DNA of 64,000 bases from Desulfobaculum sp044987625 (GCF_044987625.1 NZ_JBJDSB010000002.1:62001-126000); one strand, 5' to 3'. Positions 15,296 through 24,056 are shown, counted from the stretch's first letter. Numbers and translations: made by a program. Notes: generated by a model not told the origin, from the letters alone.

Positions 15296-16096
15296 ATGCA
15301 CATTGGAAAAGCCATCCGCTTTGAACGAATTATGAACCGCAATACCGGCCGCGCCATTATTGTGCCGCTGGACCATGGCACCACCATCGGTCCGGTGGAC
15401 GGCCTCATCGACATGCGCGAGACCCTCGCCCATGTGGCTGAAGGCGGCGCCAACGCCGTGTTGATGCATAAGGGGCTGGTTCCCTGCGGGCACCGCCAGC
15501 AGGGGCCGGACATCGGCCTCATTGTCCATTTGTCCGCCAGCACGGTGCTGTCGCCCTTCCCCAATGCCAAGACCCTCACCGGCACGGTTGAGGACGCCAT
15601 CCGCCTTGGTGCGGACGCCGTGAGCGTGCACGTGAACCTTGGCGACGAAAGCGAACGCGACATGCTGGCCGACCTTGGCCGCACCGCATCGCAGGCTTCG
15701 GAATGGGGGATGCCCATTCTTGCCATGGTATACGCCCGCGGCCCCAAGGTCGCCAATGAGTTTGACCCCGACGTGGTGGCGCACTGCGCCCGCGTGGGCA
15801 TGGAGCTTGGTGCGGACATCGTCAAGGTGCCCTACACCGGCTCGCCCGACACCTTCCGCCGCGCCGTGGCCGGAGCCTGCGTGCCTGTGGTCATTGCCGG
15901 TGGTCCCAAGGTGGACAGCCCGCGTGACCTGCTCCAGATGGTGTCCGACTCCCTCGATGCCGGCGGGAGCGGTTTGTCCATTGGCCGTAACATCTTCCAG
16001 GCGGAGGATACCTTCAATATGGTCCGCGCCCTGAACGGCCTTGTGCACGAGGGCTGGGACGTGGACAGCGCGCTGGACGTGGCCGAGGGCCGCTAG
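15296..16096 (+). CDS. DhnA-type class I aldolase, probable 2-amino-3,7-dideoxy-D-threo-hept-6-ulosonate synthase
   Basis: This 266-residue TIM-barrel Schiff-base aldolase belongs to the DhnA/archaeal class I FBP aldolase family. Visible are IIVPLDHGTT near 21-30, HLSASTVLSPFP, DAVSVHVNLGDE, the segment DIVKVPYTGSPDTF where the catalytic Lys lies (K in VKVPYTG), and the phosphate-binding VIAGGPKVDSPRDLL and GLSIGRNIFQ. In methanogens and Desulfovibrio-type bacteria relatives make ADTH, the first step of an alternative shikimate route. The Tyr/Trp leader peptide upstream favours that role over glycolysis. ATG 15296 follows AGGAGGA. No 3-dehydroquinate synthase II gene is adjacent. Confidence 0.8.
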   Translation: MHIGKAIRFERIMNRNTGRAIIVPLDHGTTIGPVDGLIDMRETLAHVAEGGANAVLMHKGLVPCGHRQQGPDIGLIVHLSASTVLSPFPNAKTLTGTVEDAIRLGADAVSVHVNLGDESERDMLADLGRTASQASEWGMPILAMVYARGPKVANEFDPDVVAHCARVGMELGADIVKVPYTGSPDTFRRAVAGACVPVVIAGGPKVDSPRDLLQMVSDSLDAGGSGLSIGRNIFQAEDTFNMVRALNGLVHEGWDVDSALDVAEGR

Positions 16097-16466
16097 CGCC
16101 ACAGCAGGGCGACGTCGTATCGCGGCTGGTGCCCGCCCGATTCTGCCCGATTCTGCCCGATTTAGGCAGACTTTCGCGGTCGTGGTGTCGCTCAAACGCT
16201 GCCCCGACGTCCCCCAAGACGCCGCGCCGTGGGCCGCGTGATGCTCATAACACGTCGGCCCGCGCCGCAGAGGGCGCGCCGTGCTTCCGGGCACGCCGCG
16301 ACCTGACGGCCGGGGACGCCATACCGTTTTCCTTTCCTGCCGCATTCTGCCGGCGCGTATTGCGCTGGTTCTTCTCGCCATCCAAACGAGCACAGGCCCG
16401 GAGCGACACTGTCGCTTCGGGCCTGTTGCCGTGGTCCCCTTGGGACCATCCCCTTCCCGCGTAGGA
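16097..16466. other. Gene-free stretch between convergent genes
   Basis: It holds three tandem copies of a 10-bp unit, CCCGATTCTG (about 16137-16163), and a long hairpin at 16392-16426. No coding sequence is supported. Confidence 0.5.
16392..16426. terminator. 16-bp hairpin between convergent genes
   Basis: ACAGGCCCGGAGCGAC pairs with GTCGCTTCGGGCCTGT around a 3-nt loop (one G-U pair). It lies 40 bp after the end of the minus-strand REC-TPR gene and about 300 bp after the aldolase. No U tract on either strand, so it is a likely but untypical transcript end. Confidence 0.55.
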
Positions 16467-17678
16467 CTACGCAGTGAAAAGATCGAGCCGCGCCGGTGCG
16501 GCCGGGACGGGGCGTCCTTTCTTATAGGTCATACAGGTGTACTTGACCACCAGCCACGCGTCGGCAAGCGGGGCGGGCAGAAATGCCGGGGCCGACAGTT
16601 CCGGGTCCGCCTGCGGGGCGCGCCGGGGAGAGCGGGGTGCGCCGCCAAGAATGCGCTTCATGCGGCGGGATGCGTCGCCGGTGCCGGATTCCTCGGCAAG
16701 GGCGGCGGCCACGCGCCGGGCTGTGGCCTCGGGGTGGTCCGTAAAGTGACAGGCGCGGGAGATGGCCGTGTACACCGCGCTTTCGTCGCCGTTGTGCTCC
16801 ATGGCCTGTGCGTAGGCGCGGCCTGCACCGGTCCAGTCCCCGCGTTTGACCATGGCAGCGCCAAGGTCGATGAACGGGTTGTCCGTCTCTGGGCAGTGCT
16901 TCAGCACGCGGATGAAGATGGTGCGCGCTTCCTCGTAGCGGCCAATGCGGGAGTAGGCCGCTGCGGCAAGGCGCATGTATTTGCGGGCCTGCTGTTCGTT
17001 GCCCTTGCCCTGCCACGCTTTGCCAAGCCCCTCGTACGCTTCGGCGTAGAGGCGGTCGAGGACGGTCGCCTTGCGGAAGTTGACGATGGCGCCGTTCCAG
17101 TCGCGCTTGCCAAGGCGGGCGCAGCCGGTTTTGTAATAGTCGCGGGCATTCTCCGGGGCGGCGACAACGTGCTCCCACTTGCGCATGGCTTTGTCCACCT
17201 GCCCTTCCTCGGCTTGGCGCGCGGCGCGTTCAAGGGCGGCGCGCTGGGCCGCGCCAGCAAGGTCGCCCTGCGCGGCAAGGCTCAGTTGGCGCTGGAAATT
17301 GTCCTGCGAGTAGGGGCGCAGCAGGTAGCCCGCGCATCCAGCGGCCACGGCGTCCAGCAGGGCGCCCTCGCTGGTATCCGTGCTGGCGAGGATGACCGGG
17401 ATGCTCCGAACCTGCGGCGCATCACGAAGCATATGCAGAAAATCCAGCCCGCGTGCGCCGTGAAGCTGTTCGTCGCAGATGACGAGGTCGGCGTGTGTTT
17501 TTTCGATGAGGGACAACGCCCCGGTGGGCGTGTCCGTCCCGCTGATGGTGTTGACGCCGCACTGGCGCAAAAAGCGCTTGTCCCGCTGGCGGTTGGATTC
17601 CGACGCGGTAACGACAACGGCGCTGGTAAAGCCCGTGCGGGTGTGCTGTGGATTCTGGTTGTGCATTGAAATCTCCAT
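16467..17678 (-). CDS. Response-regulator receiver domain fused to TPR repeats
   Basis: This 403-residue cytosolic protein has an N-terminal REC-like domain (about 18-135). The presumed phosphoacceptor is Asp in LVICDEQLHG, with a Ser/Thr switch in PVILAST. The usual conserved Lys is replaced by Arg (GYLLRPYS). Residues ~150-320 form tetratricopeptide-like helices (NGAIVNFRKATVLDRLYAEAYEGLGKAW and similar). There is no DNA-binding or enzymatic output, so it probably acts through protein-protein contacts. The first ATG follows GAGGTGG; a second ATG four codons later is also possible. The partner kinase is not evident nearby. Confidence 0.75.
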   Translation of the reverse strand: MEISMHNQNPQHTRTGFTSAVVVTASESNRQRDKRFLRQCGVNTISGTDTPTGALSLIEKTHADLVICDEQLHGARGLDFLHMLRDAPQVRSIPVILASTDTSEGALLDAVAAGCAGYLLRPYSQDNFQRQLSLAAQGDLAGAAQRAALERAARQAEEGQVDKAMRKWEHVVAAPENARDYYKTGCARLGKRDWNGAIVNFRKATVLDRLYAEAYEGLGKAWQGKGNEQQARKYMRLAAAAYSRIGRYEEARTIFIRVLKHCPETDNPFIDLGAAMVKRGDWTGAGRAYAQAMEHNGDESAVYTAISRACHFTDHPEATARRVAAALAEESGTGDASRRMKRILGGAPRSPRRAPQADPELSAPAFLPAPLADAWLVVKYTCMTYKKGRPVPAAPARLDLFTA

Positions 17679-17918
17679 AGAGCTGCCACCTCATTCATCG
17701 GCAGAAAATGCAGGGGCTTTAGCCCACTAGCGCGAAAAGGGCGGCGCAATGCTCCGGACGTTCACGTCCGTTCCCGCCGCGCCAGCCTACGCGCGGGGCG
17801 GCATCCGTGGCAGGGTGCGGGGACTGCCAGCGCCGTTCGTGGGTGTGCAAAAAATTCCGGCACGGAAATTGATTAAAGCCGGACGGATAGCACACCACGA
17901 ACGGTCAACGGAGGTCGT

Positions 17919-18125
17919 ATGCAGAAGAAGTGTTGCCGTTGTAACGGCGAGCTTGGTGAATGGAGCATATACGTCGAAACAGAGCGCGGCCCCATCTGCG
18001 GCGACTGCATTGTAACGGAGGGGCTTCGCGTTGCGCGGCCCGAGCAGCGCCGGAACAATGTCGTTCCGCTGACACGCGAGCGCATCGTCCTTGTTGACGA
18101 CGCGGCGGGGTGGGGCGCGAAATAA
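17919..18125 (+). CDS. Small zinc-ribbon-like protein
   Basis: A 68-residue protein with two CxxC knuckles, C5-x2-C8 and C27-x2-C30, separated by a beta-type stretch (GEWSIYVETERGPICGDC), followed by an Arg-rich tail. It is preceded by a strong ribosome binding site (CGGAGG) and followed by a good terminator, so it is a real monocistronic gene. The zinc ribbon suggests metal-dependent binding to nucleic acid or protein. I do not recognise a named family. Confidence 0.7.
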   Translation: MQKKCCRCNGELGEWSIYVETERGPICGDCIVTEGLRVARPEQRRNNVVPLTRERIVLVDDAAGWGAK

Positions 18126-18435
18126 CGCGCCACGTCGTGAACGGGCGTGACAATGCGCTTTGATTCACATGCAGGGGCGCTGGGAGGCATTGGACCTTTC
18201 AGCGCCCCTTTTTTGCGGCTTGTGGCCGGAGAAGATGGAGAAAATCCCTTTCGCGGCAGTTTTCTTCTTTTCAACGCTATAGATGATGCGGTACGAGTTT
18301 GGACCTGTTGCAGGGGAAAAGGGGTTACGAGGGGAATTTGCCTGCAGAGGCGCGGCTTGACCCGTTTTGCCAGACGGGGCGCCTGCGGAGCATCCCCCCG
18401 GTTCTTTATGAAATAAATGCTTCTGAGAGGTCACA
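18126..18435. other. Intergenic stretch before the cytochrome-chemoreceptor unit
   Basis: It contains the zinc-ribbon gene's terminator (18173-18214), then sequence without coding potential. I saw no convincing promoter for the downstream cytochrome gene. Confidence 0.5.
18173..18214 (+). terminator. Rho-independent terminator after the zinc-ribbon gene
   Basis: The 10-bp stem AGGGGCGCTG/CAGCGCCCCT with a 17-nt loop is followed by TTTTTT. Confidence 0.9.
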
Positions 18436-18885
18436 ATGAGAGGGAAGGTCATTATCGGTGCCGTATTCGCCCTTGGGCTGTACGTTGCGCCGAGTGTGCA
18501 TGCCGGAGGGTATGTGGGCTCCAAGGCCTGTGGAGAGTGTCACGAGGAAGAATATCAGCGGTTTACTGCGCATTCCAAGAAGGCCCGCTCATGGGAGAGC
18601 GTGGAAGTGATGGCCTCGGACCTGACGCAGGAGGAACTGCGCGGGTGTTTTGACTGTCACACCACGGGGTACGGCAAAGGCGGCTTCATCAGCCATGACG
18701 CCACGCCGCACCTTGCCGATGTGGGATGCGAAACCTGCCACGGGCCGGGCGCAGAGCATGCGGACATGGGGGACCCATCGCTCATCACGCGCACGCCAAC
18801 CCTTGACGACTGTCGGCGCTGTCATAATGCCAACCGTGTTCAGAACTTTGACTTCAAGCCGCTGATCCACAGCGGCGCGCATTAA
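18436..18885 (+). CDS. Periplasmic tetraheme cytochrome c (c554-like)
   Basis: This 149-residue protein has a signal peptide (KVIIGAVFALGLYVAPSVHA, cleavage about residue 23) and four CxxCH heme sites: CGECH (32-36), CFDCH (71-75), CETCH (98-102) and CRRCH (126-130). Further His residues can be distal ligands. The architecture YVGSKACGECHEEEY and GCETCHGPGAEHA is that of the cytochrome c554/tetraheme family, electron carriers in the periplasm. It is 10 bp upstream of a chemoreceptor that itself has a heme site, so the two are co-transcribed. The cytochrome may pass electrons or a ligand signal to the receptor (inference). Confidence 0.92.
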   Translation: MRGKVIIGAVFALGLYVAPSVHAGGYVGSKACGECHEEEYQRFTAHSKKARSWESVEVMASDLTQEELRGCFDCHTTGYGKGGFISHDATPHLADVGCETCHGPGAEHADMGDPSLITRTPTLDDCRRCHNANRVQNFDFKPLIHSGAH

Positions 18886-18895
18886 GGGGGCCACC

Positions 18896-20920
18896 ATGCT
18901 GGATTACGTGAAGCGTCATCTGGGTGTGAAGGTCACCATCCTTGTCCTTGTGGTCAGCGTTATTGTCTTTACCGGTCTGGCCGTGGTCACCGCCGCATGG
19001 CGCAGCGAAGACTTTCGCGCAAGCCTTGAGCAGTCCGTCGGCCAGACGTCGGAGCTGCTCTACCACGCCATTGCCAAGCCTATGGTCGTTGGCGACGACG
19101 CAGGCACCCGCGAGCAGTTTGACTTTATCCGCGAAAAATACCCCGATGTGCAGGTCTACCTGACCAACTTCCGCGGCAATATTACCTACACCACCACGCC
19201 GGACCATGAGCGCATAGACCTCGACGAAGCCCTGCCCATGGACGGCTTGCACGCCATGTCCGAACAGGCCCTCAAGACGGATTCCTCGGCGGGCAAGCTC
19301 CTGCAGGCTGGAGACAAGCACGTGTTTGTGCGGGTGGATTCCATTCGCAACCGGCAGTCTTGTCATCACTGTCATGGGGCGTCGCAGCCCATTCTCGGCG
19401 AGATGGTCGTCATGCAGGACGTCACGCCCGCCATCGCCGGCATGAACATGGAAATTGCCAAGTTCGTCGGCCTGTGCGCGGCGGGGCTGGTTATCCTTGT
19501 GGCCTCGGTGGTGATATTCCTGCGGCGGCAGGTGGTGCGCAATGTGGGCATCATCGCCAAGGCCTCGCGTGATATCACCGCGGGCGACCTGAGCGCTGAT
19601 TTTCAGGTGTCTACCAGCGACGAGCTGGGGCAGATGTCCCAGACCCTCGCGGAGATGGTGGACAAGCTCAAGAGACAGCTTGGATTCTCCGAGGGCGTCC
19701 TCAAGGGCATTACTCTGCCGTGCGTTATCAGCCGTCAGGACAGCACCATTTCCTACATGAACCGCCAGTTGTGCGAGTACCTTGGCAAGCCCGGCTCGCC
19801 GGAGCAGTACAAAGGGCAGCTTCTTGGCGAGTTTTTCTACGGCGACGCCGCGCACGTCACCACGTCCTGCCGCGCTTTGGAAACCAAGCGGCAGGTCACC
19901 GAAGAAATCACCTACGCCACGCCCGATGGCCGTAATCTTACCGTGGAAGTGACGGCAACGCCCTTCCACGACATGGACGGCAAGCTCCTTGGCACCTTGG
20001 CCATCTGGTTCGACCTCACGGAAATCCGCGCCAACGAGGAGCGCATCAACGAGCAGAACCAGCGCATGACCGGCGCCGCGCAGGAGGCCGAAGCCGTGTC
20101 CTCGCAGGTGGCGTCCGCATCCGAGGAACTTGCCGCGCAGGTGGAGCAGTCCACCCACGGCGCGGACGACCAGCAGCAGCGTATTGCCGAAGTGGCGACC
20201 GCCATGGAGGAAATGAACGCCACGGTTATCGAGGTGGCCCGCAATGCCGGAAGCGCCGCCGAAATGGCCGAGCAGGTCCGAAACCGCGCCCGCGAAGGGC
20301 ACGAGGTGGTCAACTCCTCCGTGGAGCTGGTCAACGTGGTGTCGCAACAGGCGCAGGAGCTGCGCCAGAGCATGACCGAGCTGGGCGCCAAGGCCGACGG
20401 CGTCGGGCAGGTTATCACCACCATTGAGGATATTGCCGACCAGACCAACCTGCTGGCCCTCAATGCCGCCATCGAGGCCGCCCGCGCGGGCGACGCCGGA
20501 CGCGGGTTTGCCGTTGTCGCCGATGAGGTCCGCAAGCTGGCCGAGCGCACCATGGCCGCCACCAAGGAAGTGACGGACTCCATCAAAGAGATTCAGGAAA
20601 GCGCCAACCTCAACGTGCGCGGTACGGAAAAGGCCGTGGACGCCGTGGAGCGCAGCCGCGACATGGCGCACCAGTCCGGCGAGGTGTTGCAGGACATTGT
20701 CCGCGTCATCGAGCAGACCGCCGACCAAGTCCGCACCATTGCCACCGCCGCGGAGCAGCAGTCCGCGACCAGTGAGGAAATCACCAACGCTACCGAGGGC
20801 ATCCGGACCATCGCGTCCGAAACGTCCGTGGCGATGGATGAATCAACACGCGCCATCAGCGACCTTGCGGGGCTGGCGCAACGGCTGCAAACAGTTATTG
20901 AAACGATGCGATCCAAATAA
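18896..20920 (+). CDS. Methyl-accepting chemotaxis protein with periplasmic c-type heme site (DcrA-like)
   Basis: A 674-residue transmembrane chemoreceptor. TM1 is at about 13-33. The periplasmic sensor (34-187) has one heme-binding CHHCH at 156-160. TM2 is at about 188-210, followed by a HAMP-like linker, a PAS domain (about 262-380, GVLKGITLPCVISRQDSTISYMN) and the MCP signalling hairpin with the conserved EDIADQTNLLALNAAIEAARAGDAGRGFAVVADEVRKLAERT tip. This layout is that of Desulfovibrio vulgaris DcrA, a c-heme oxygen/redox receptor. Co-transcription with a tetraheme cytochrome fits redox taxis. The PAS and signalling halves are close to those of the next gene. Confidence 0.93.
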   Translation: MLDYVKRHLGVKVTILVLVVSVIVFTGLAVVTAAWRSEDFRASLEQSVGQTSELLYHAIAKPMVVGDDAGTREQFDFIREKYPDVQVYLTNFRGNITYTTTPDHERIDLDEALPMDGLHAMSEQALKTDSSAGKLLQAGDKHVFVRVDSIRNRQSCHHCHGASQPILGEMVVMQDVTPAIAGMNMEIAKFVGLCAAGLVILVASVVIFLRRQVVRNVGIIAKASRDITAGDLSADFQVSTSDELGQMSQTLAEMVDKLKRQLGFSEGVLKGITLPCVISRQDSTISYMNRQLCEYLGKPGSPEQYKGQLLGEFFYGDAAHVTTSCRALETKRQVTEEITYATPDGRNLTVEVTATPFHDMDGKLLGTLAIWFDLTEIRANEERINEQNQRMTGAAQEAEAVSSQVASASEELAAQVEQSTHGADDQQQRIAEVATAMEEMNATVIEVARNAGSAAEMAEQVRNRAREGHEVVNSSVELVNVVSQQAQELRQSMTELGAKADGVGQVITTIEDIADQTNLLALNAAIEAARAGDAGRGFAVVADEVRKLAERTMAATKEVTDSIKEIQESANLNVRGTEKAVDAVERSRDMAHQSGEVLQDIVRVIEQTADQVRTIATAAEQQSATSEEITNATEGIRTIASETSVAMDESTRAISDLAGLAQRLQTVIETMRSK

Positions 20921-20960
20921 TGCCATAGCGCATTCCGGACGCATCTTGAGAGAGGGATGA

Positions 20961-21002
20961 AGAGGGCTCCGGACAGACGGTTCGGGGCCCTCTTGTGTTT
21001 TG
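20961..21002 (+). terminator. Terminator after the heme chemoreceptor
   Basis: AGAGGGC pairs with GCCCTCT around an imperfectly paired inner part; TGTGTTTT follows. It separates the two chemoreceptor genes. Confidence 0.75.
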
Positions 21003-21047
21003 ACATGTAAGGGCGCACCCCGCGTCCTCAGCAGAGAAGGGGTTTCA

Positions 21048-23372
21048 ATGCTGCGAATTAAGAGTTGCAACACGCTTCTTTCCGCGTTGGTTGTTCTGCT
21101 TATTGCGTCATCAGTCGGGGGGCTGGTGTGGTATGTGAACGCATCGTCCTACAGCATGGCGCTGGACATGGGACGCCAGACCGCCGTCCAAAGCTGCGAG
21201 AGCACCGTCCGCTCGTTGGACCGGTATCTGGAGAGCGCCGAAGTGCTGGCCAAAGGCCTTGCCAAGGAGCGTAAGGTCCGCAACAGCCTTATGTCCTCCT
21301 ACGGCGCCAACAAGGCCTACACCCGCCTCAAGCAGGTGGTGGAGTCCCAGCCCGGCTACGCCGCCGTGGCTATCTTTGACGCGACGGGCCGCATCGTTGC
21401 GGGGGCGGATACTGAGGGCAACAGCCTTGCAGGAACTGACCCCGGTGGCGGCGACGTCATCAAGGCCATCCTTGGCGGCAGGATGTCCTTTGCCTCGGGC
21501 GACGTCGTCGCCCTTGATGGCGGTGGACAGGTTTTTGCCGTGGGACACGCCATCACCGACGGCGGCGACACGGCCACCGGCGGCGTGTTGGTCTTCCCGC
21601 GTCTGGATATCTTTATGACGCAGGTTCTGGAGCCGGTGCGCGTCGGCGATGCGGGCTACGGCTTTATTCTTGATGCGCAGGGCCGCGTCCTCGGCCACGG
21701 CGCGGACCCTTCGCTCGTTATGCGCGACGTCAGCGCCGAGCCGTTTATACAGAAGGCCCTTGCCGAAACGCATGGCGACATTTGGTACACATGGAATGGC
21801 CGCCACAAGCTGATGAGCTTTAAGACCGTGGCCGAAACGGGATGGCGCGTTGCCGTGAGTGTGGATGAAGCCGACCTTGCCGCCACTGCCGTACGCCAAC
21901 GCAGCATCATGATTGCCGCTGGCGTCGCCATGATTCTGTTGGTGGCCGGGAGCATCGTTTTGCTCGTGCGCACCTTTGCCCTGCGCCCCCTCGCGCAGGT
22001 GGAGCGCTTTTCCGGGCAGGTTGCCGCAGGCGACTACAACGCCACGCTGGATGGGCACTTTCGTTTTGAATTTGCCGGGCTGGCCGAGCATGTGACGGAT
22101 ATGGTGGCCGAGCTGAAGTCCCGCCTTGGCTTTTCGCAGGGCGTTCTCAGCGGCATCACGCAGCCCTGCGTTGTGGTGGGGCCGGACAACCGCGTGCGCT
22201 ACGTGAACGACGCCATGTGCGCCGTGCTGGAACTGCCCGGCGCGCCCGAGGACTACATCGGCACCGAGTCCGGTGAGTTCTTCTACGGCGACGCCTCGCG
22301 CCACACCATCACCCAGCGCGCGCTGGAGCAGGACCGCCAGCTTGAGGAAGAAATCACCTACTCCACGCCCAGCGGCCGCACCATCGTGGTCAACGTGACG
22401 TCCACTCCGTTTTTCGACATGGACGGCACCTGCCTTGGCACCATGACCCTCTGGTTCGACCTCACCGCCATTCGCGAGCAGGAGCAGCGCATCCGCAATC
22501 AGCACGAGCGCATCTCACACGCCGCAGGGGACGCCAACGACGTATCCTCCATGGTCTCCTCCTCCGCCGAGGAGCTTGCCGCGCAGGTGGAGCAGTCCAA
22601 CCACGGGGCCGAGCAGCAACAGCAGCGCACCGGCGAAGTTGCCGCCGCCATGGAAGAGATGAACGCCACCGTGCTGGAAGTGGCCCGCAATGCCGACAGC
22701 GCCGCGGAAATGGCCGAGCAGGTGCGCGACCACGCCCAGCGCGGCGAAGGCGTCGCCGCCAAAGCGCGCAACGTGTCCGTTGCCGTGGCCGAGCAGAGCG
22801 CCCAGCTTACCGTGCAGATGGAGGAACTGGGCAAGCAGGCCGAAGCCGTGGGGCAGGTCATTACCGTCATTCAGGAAATTGCCGACCAGACGAACCTTCT
22901 TGCCCTCAACGCCGCCATCGAGGCCGCGCGCGCCGGCGACGCCGGGCGCGGTTTTGCCGTTGTCGCCGACGAAGTGCGCAAGCTGGCCGAGCGTACCATG
23001 AGCGCCACGCGCGAAGTCACGCAGTCCGTCACCCTCATTCAGCAAAGTGCCGCCCAGACCGTGGACGGCACCCGCGATGTCGCCACCGGCATTGAGGAAA
23101 CCCGCGAAATGGCCGAGCAGAGCGGCGCCGTGCTCAGCGAGATTGTCCGCATGATCGATTCCACTGCCGATCAGGTACGGGCCATCGCCACCGCCGCAGA
23201 CCAGCAGACCGCCTCCAGCGAGGAAATCACCCGCGCAACCGAAGGCATCCGCTCCATCGCCACCGAGACCTCAACCGCCATGGGCGAATCCACGCAGGCT
23301 ATTCAGGCCCTTGCCGAACAGGCCGCGCGTTTGCAATCCATCATCGGCGACATGCGAAGCGGCGACGCCTAG
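21048..23372 (+). CDS. Methyl-accepting chemotaxis protein with double-Cache sensor and PAS domain
   Basis: A 774-residue receptor with TM1 at about 10-30. The large periplasmic part (31-285) has Cache-type features (PGYAAVAIFDATGRIVAGADTEG, then GFILDAQGRVLGH). TM2 is at about 286-310, followed by HAMP (FALRPLAQVERFSGQVAAGDY), PAS (about 360-475) and the MCP hairpin (QEIADQTNLLALNAAIEAARAGDAGRGFA). There is no CxxCH. Double-Cache receptors usually bind amino or organic acids. From the PAS domain on it closely resembles the previous receptor, suggesting duplication with exchange of the sensor. ATG at 21048 follows GAGAAGGGG. Confidence 0.92.
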   Translation: MLRIKSCNTLLSALVVLLIASSVGGLVWYVNASSYSMALDMGRQTAVQSCESTVRSLDRYLESAEVLAKGLAKERKVRNSLMSSYGANKAYTRLKQVVESQPGYAAVAIFDATGRIVAGADTEGNSLAGTDPGGGDVIKAILGGRMSFASGDVVALDGGGQVFAVGHAITDGGDTATGGVLVFPRLDIFMTQVLEPVRVGDAGYGFILDAQGRVLGHGADPSLVMRDVSAEPFIQKALAETHGDIWYTWNGRHKLMSFKTVAETGWRVAVSVDEADLAATAVRQRSIMIAAGVAMILLVAGSIVLLVRTFALRPLAQVERFSGQVAAGDYNATLDGHFRFEFAGLAEHVTDMVAELKSRLGFSQGVLSGITQPCVVVGPDNRVRYVNDAMCAVLELPGAPEDYIGTESGEFFYGDASRHTITQRALEQDRQLEEEITYSTPSGRTIVVNVTSTPFFDMDGTCLGTMTLWFDLTAIREQEQRIRNQHERISHAAGDANDVSSMVSSSAEELAAQVEQSNHGAEQQQQRTGEVAAAMEEMNATVLEVARNADSAAEMAEQVRDHAQRGEGVAAKARNVSVAVAEQSAQLTVQMEELGKQAEAVGQVITVIQEIADQTNLLALNAAIEAARAGDAGRGFAVVADEVRKLAERTMSATREVTQSVTLIQQSAAQTVDGTRDVATGIEETREMAEQSGAVLSEIVRMIDSTADQVRAIATAADQQTASSEEITRATEGIRSIATETSTAMGESTQAIQALAEQAARLQSIIGDMRSGDA

Positions 23373-23400
23373 CCCCGTCGCCTCCACACAGCACAAAAAG

Positions 23401-23430
23401 ACGCCCCGGGACCATCAGGTTCCGGGGCGT
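23401..23430. terminator. Bidirectional terminator between convergent genes
   Basis: ACGCCCCGG pairs with CCGGGGCGT. On the minus strand CTTTTTGTG follows, on the plus strand TTGTCGTC. It serves the minus-strand coiled-coil gene best and probably the chemoreceptor as well. Confidence 0.8.
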
Positions 23431-23454
23431 TTGTCGTCAAAGGAAAAAAGGGCG

Positions 23455-23994
23455 CTATTTCTTCGCCTTTGTCTTGGCCGTCTTCTTCGGCTCCGTAGCG
23501 GCAGGAGCCTCTTCCGGCGCGGGCTCTTCGTCCATTGCCGCGTCGGCCTGCGTCTTTGGCGTGCGCGGCAGGTGGCGTTTCAGCTTTGCCATAGCCTTGG
23601 CCGGTTCTTCGCCCGGTCCAAGGTGGTGCATCACGCCCTTGGGCGAAATCCAGTGCCAGCCCTCCGGCTCCTTCAGCAGCGTTGCGCCGTGCGACTGCAA
23701 AAAGTCCTCGGCCAGCGAGCGTTCCACCGCGTCGTGCATCTGCTCCATCAGGCGCTCGTTCTCCAGCGCCAACGACGCCGTGCGGAAGATTTCCAGCGCG
23801 CCGTGGACAATGTCGTGCAGCGACACCGCGTCCGGGTCGGTCAGTCCCTTCTTTTTGCTGGACAGCAACCGTTCCAGCGCCAGCAGGTCCTTGCGGAGCG
23901 CCTTGATTTCGTCCTTGGCCAGTTCCTTGGCCTCTTCTGTCGATTCAACAAGGGATTTCAGTGCCGGTGCAGGCATGGTGCGGGATTGGGACAT
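23455..23994 (-). CDS. Conserved-looking coiled-coil protein of unknown function
   Basis: A 179-residue cytosolic protein that I do not recognise. Residues ~10-60 are strongly helical and charged (STEEAKELAKDEIKALRKDLLALERLLSSKKKGL), followed by a helical segment and GATLLKEPEGWHWISPKGVMHHLG, which looks like a small globular beta hairpin. The C-terminal ~45 residues are Ala/Pro/Glu then Lys-rich (TEPKKTAKTKAKK). The start was put at 23994, where AAAGGAG lies 14 nt upstream; a Met six codons later is an alternative. A terminator follows. Confidence 0.6.
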   Translation of the reverse strand: MSQSRTMPAPALKSLVESTEEAKELAKDEIKALRKDLLALERLLSSKKKGLTDPDAVSLHDIVHGALEIFRTASLALENERLMEQMHDAVERSLAEDFLQSHGATLLKEPEGWHWISPKGVMHHLGPGEEPAKAMAKLKRHLPRTPKTQADAAMDEEPAPEEAPAATEPKKTAKTKAKK

Positions 23995-24056
23995 GGCGGG
24001 GCGGATGGCTCCTTTCGGCAAAAGCCGGTGGCAGTTCAGCGTCAGGCACACAACAG

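Noticed and set aside
16137..16163. Three tandem 10-bp units CCCGATTCTG as a CRISPR or iteron array
   Set aside because: Too short, only three copies, no spacers and no replication or cas genes near.
17858..17873. Sigma-54-like CGGCACG-N4-TTGAT before the zinc-ribbon gene
   Set aside because: The essential GC at -12 is GA, so I do not call it a promoter.
18854..20728. Long open frame (624 codons) antisense to the heme chemoreceptor
   Set aside because: Shadow of the receptor coding frame, repeated Gly/His/Val patterns mirror the coiled-coil codons.
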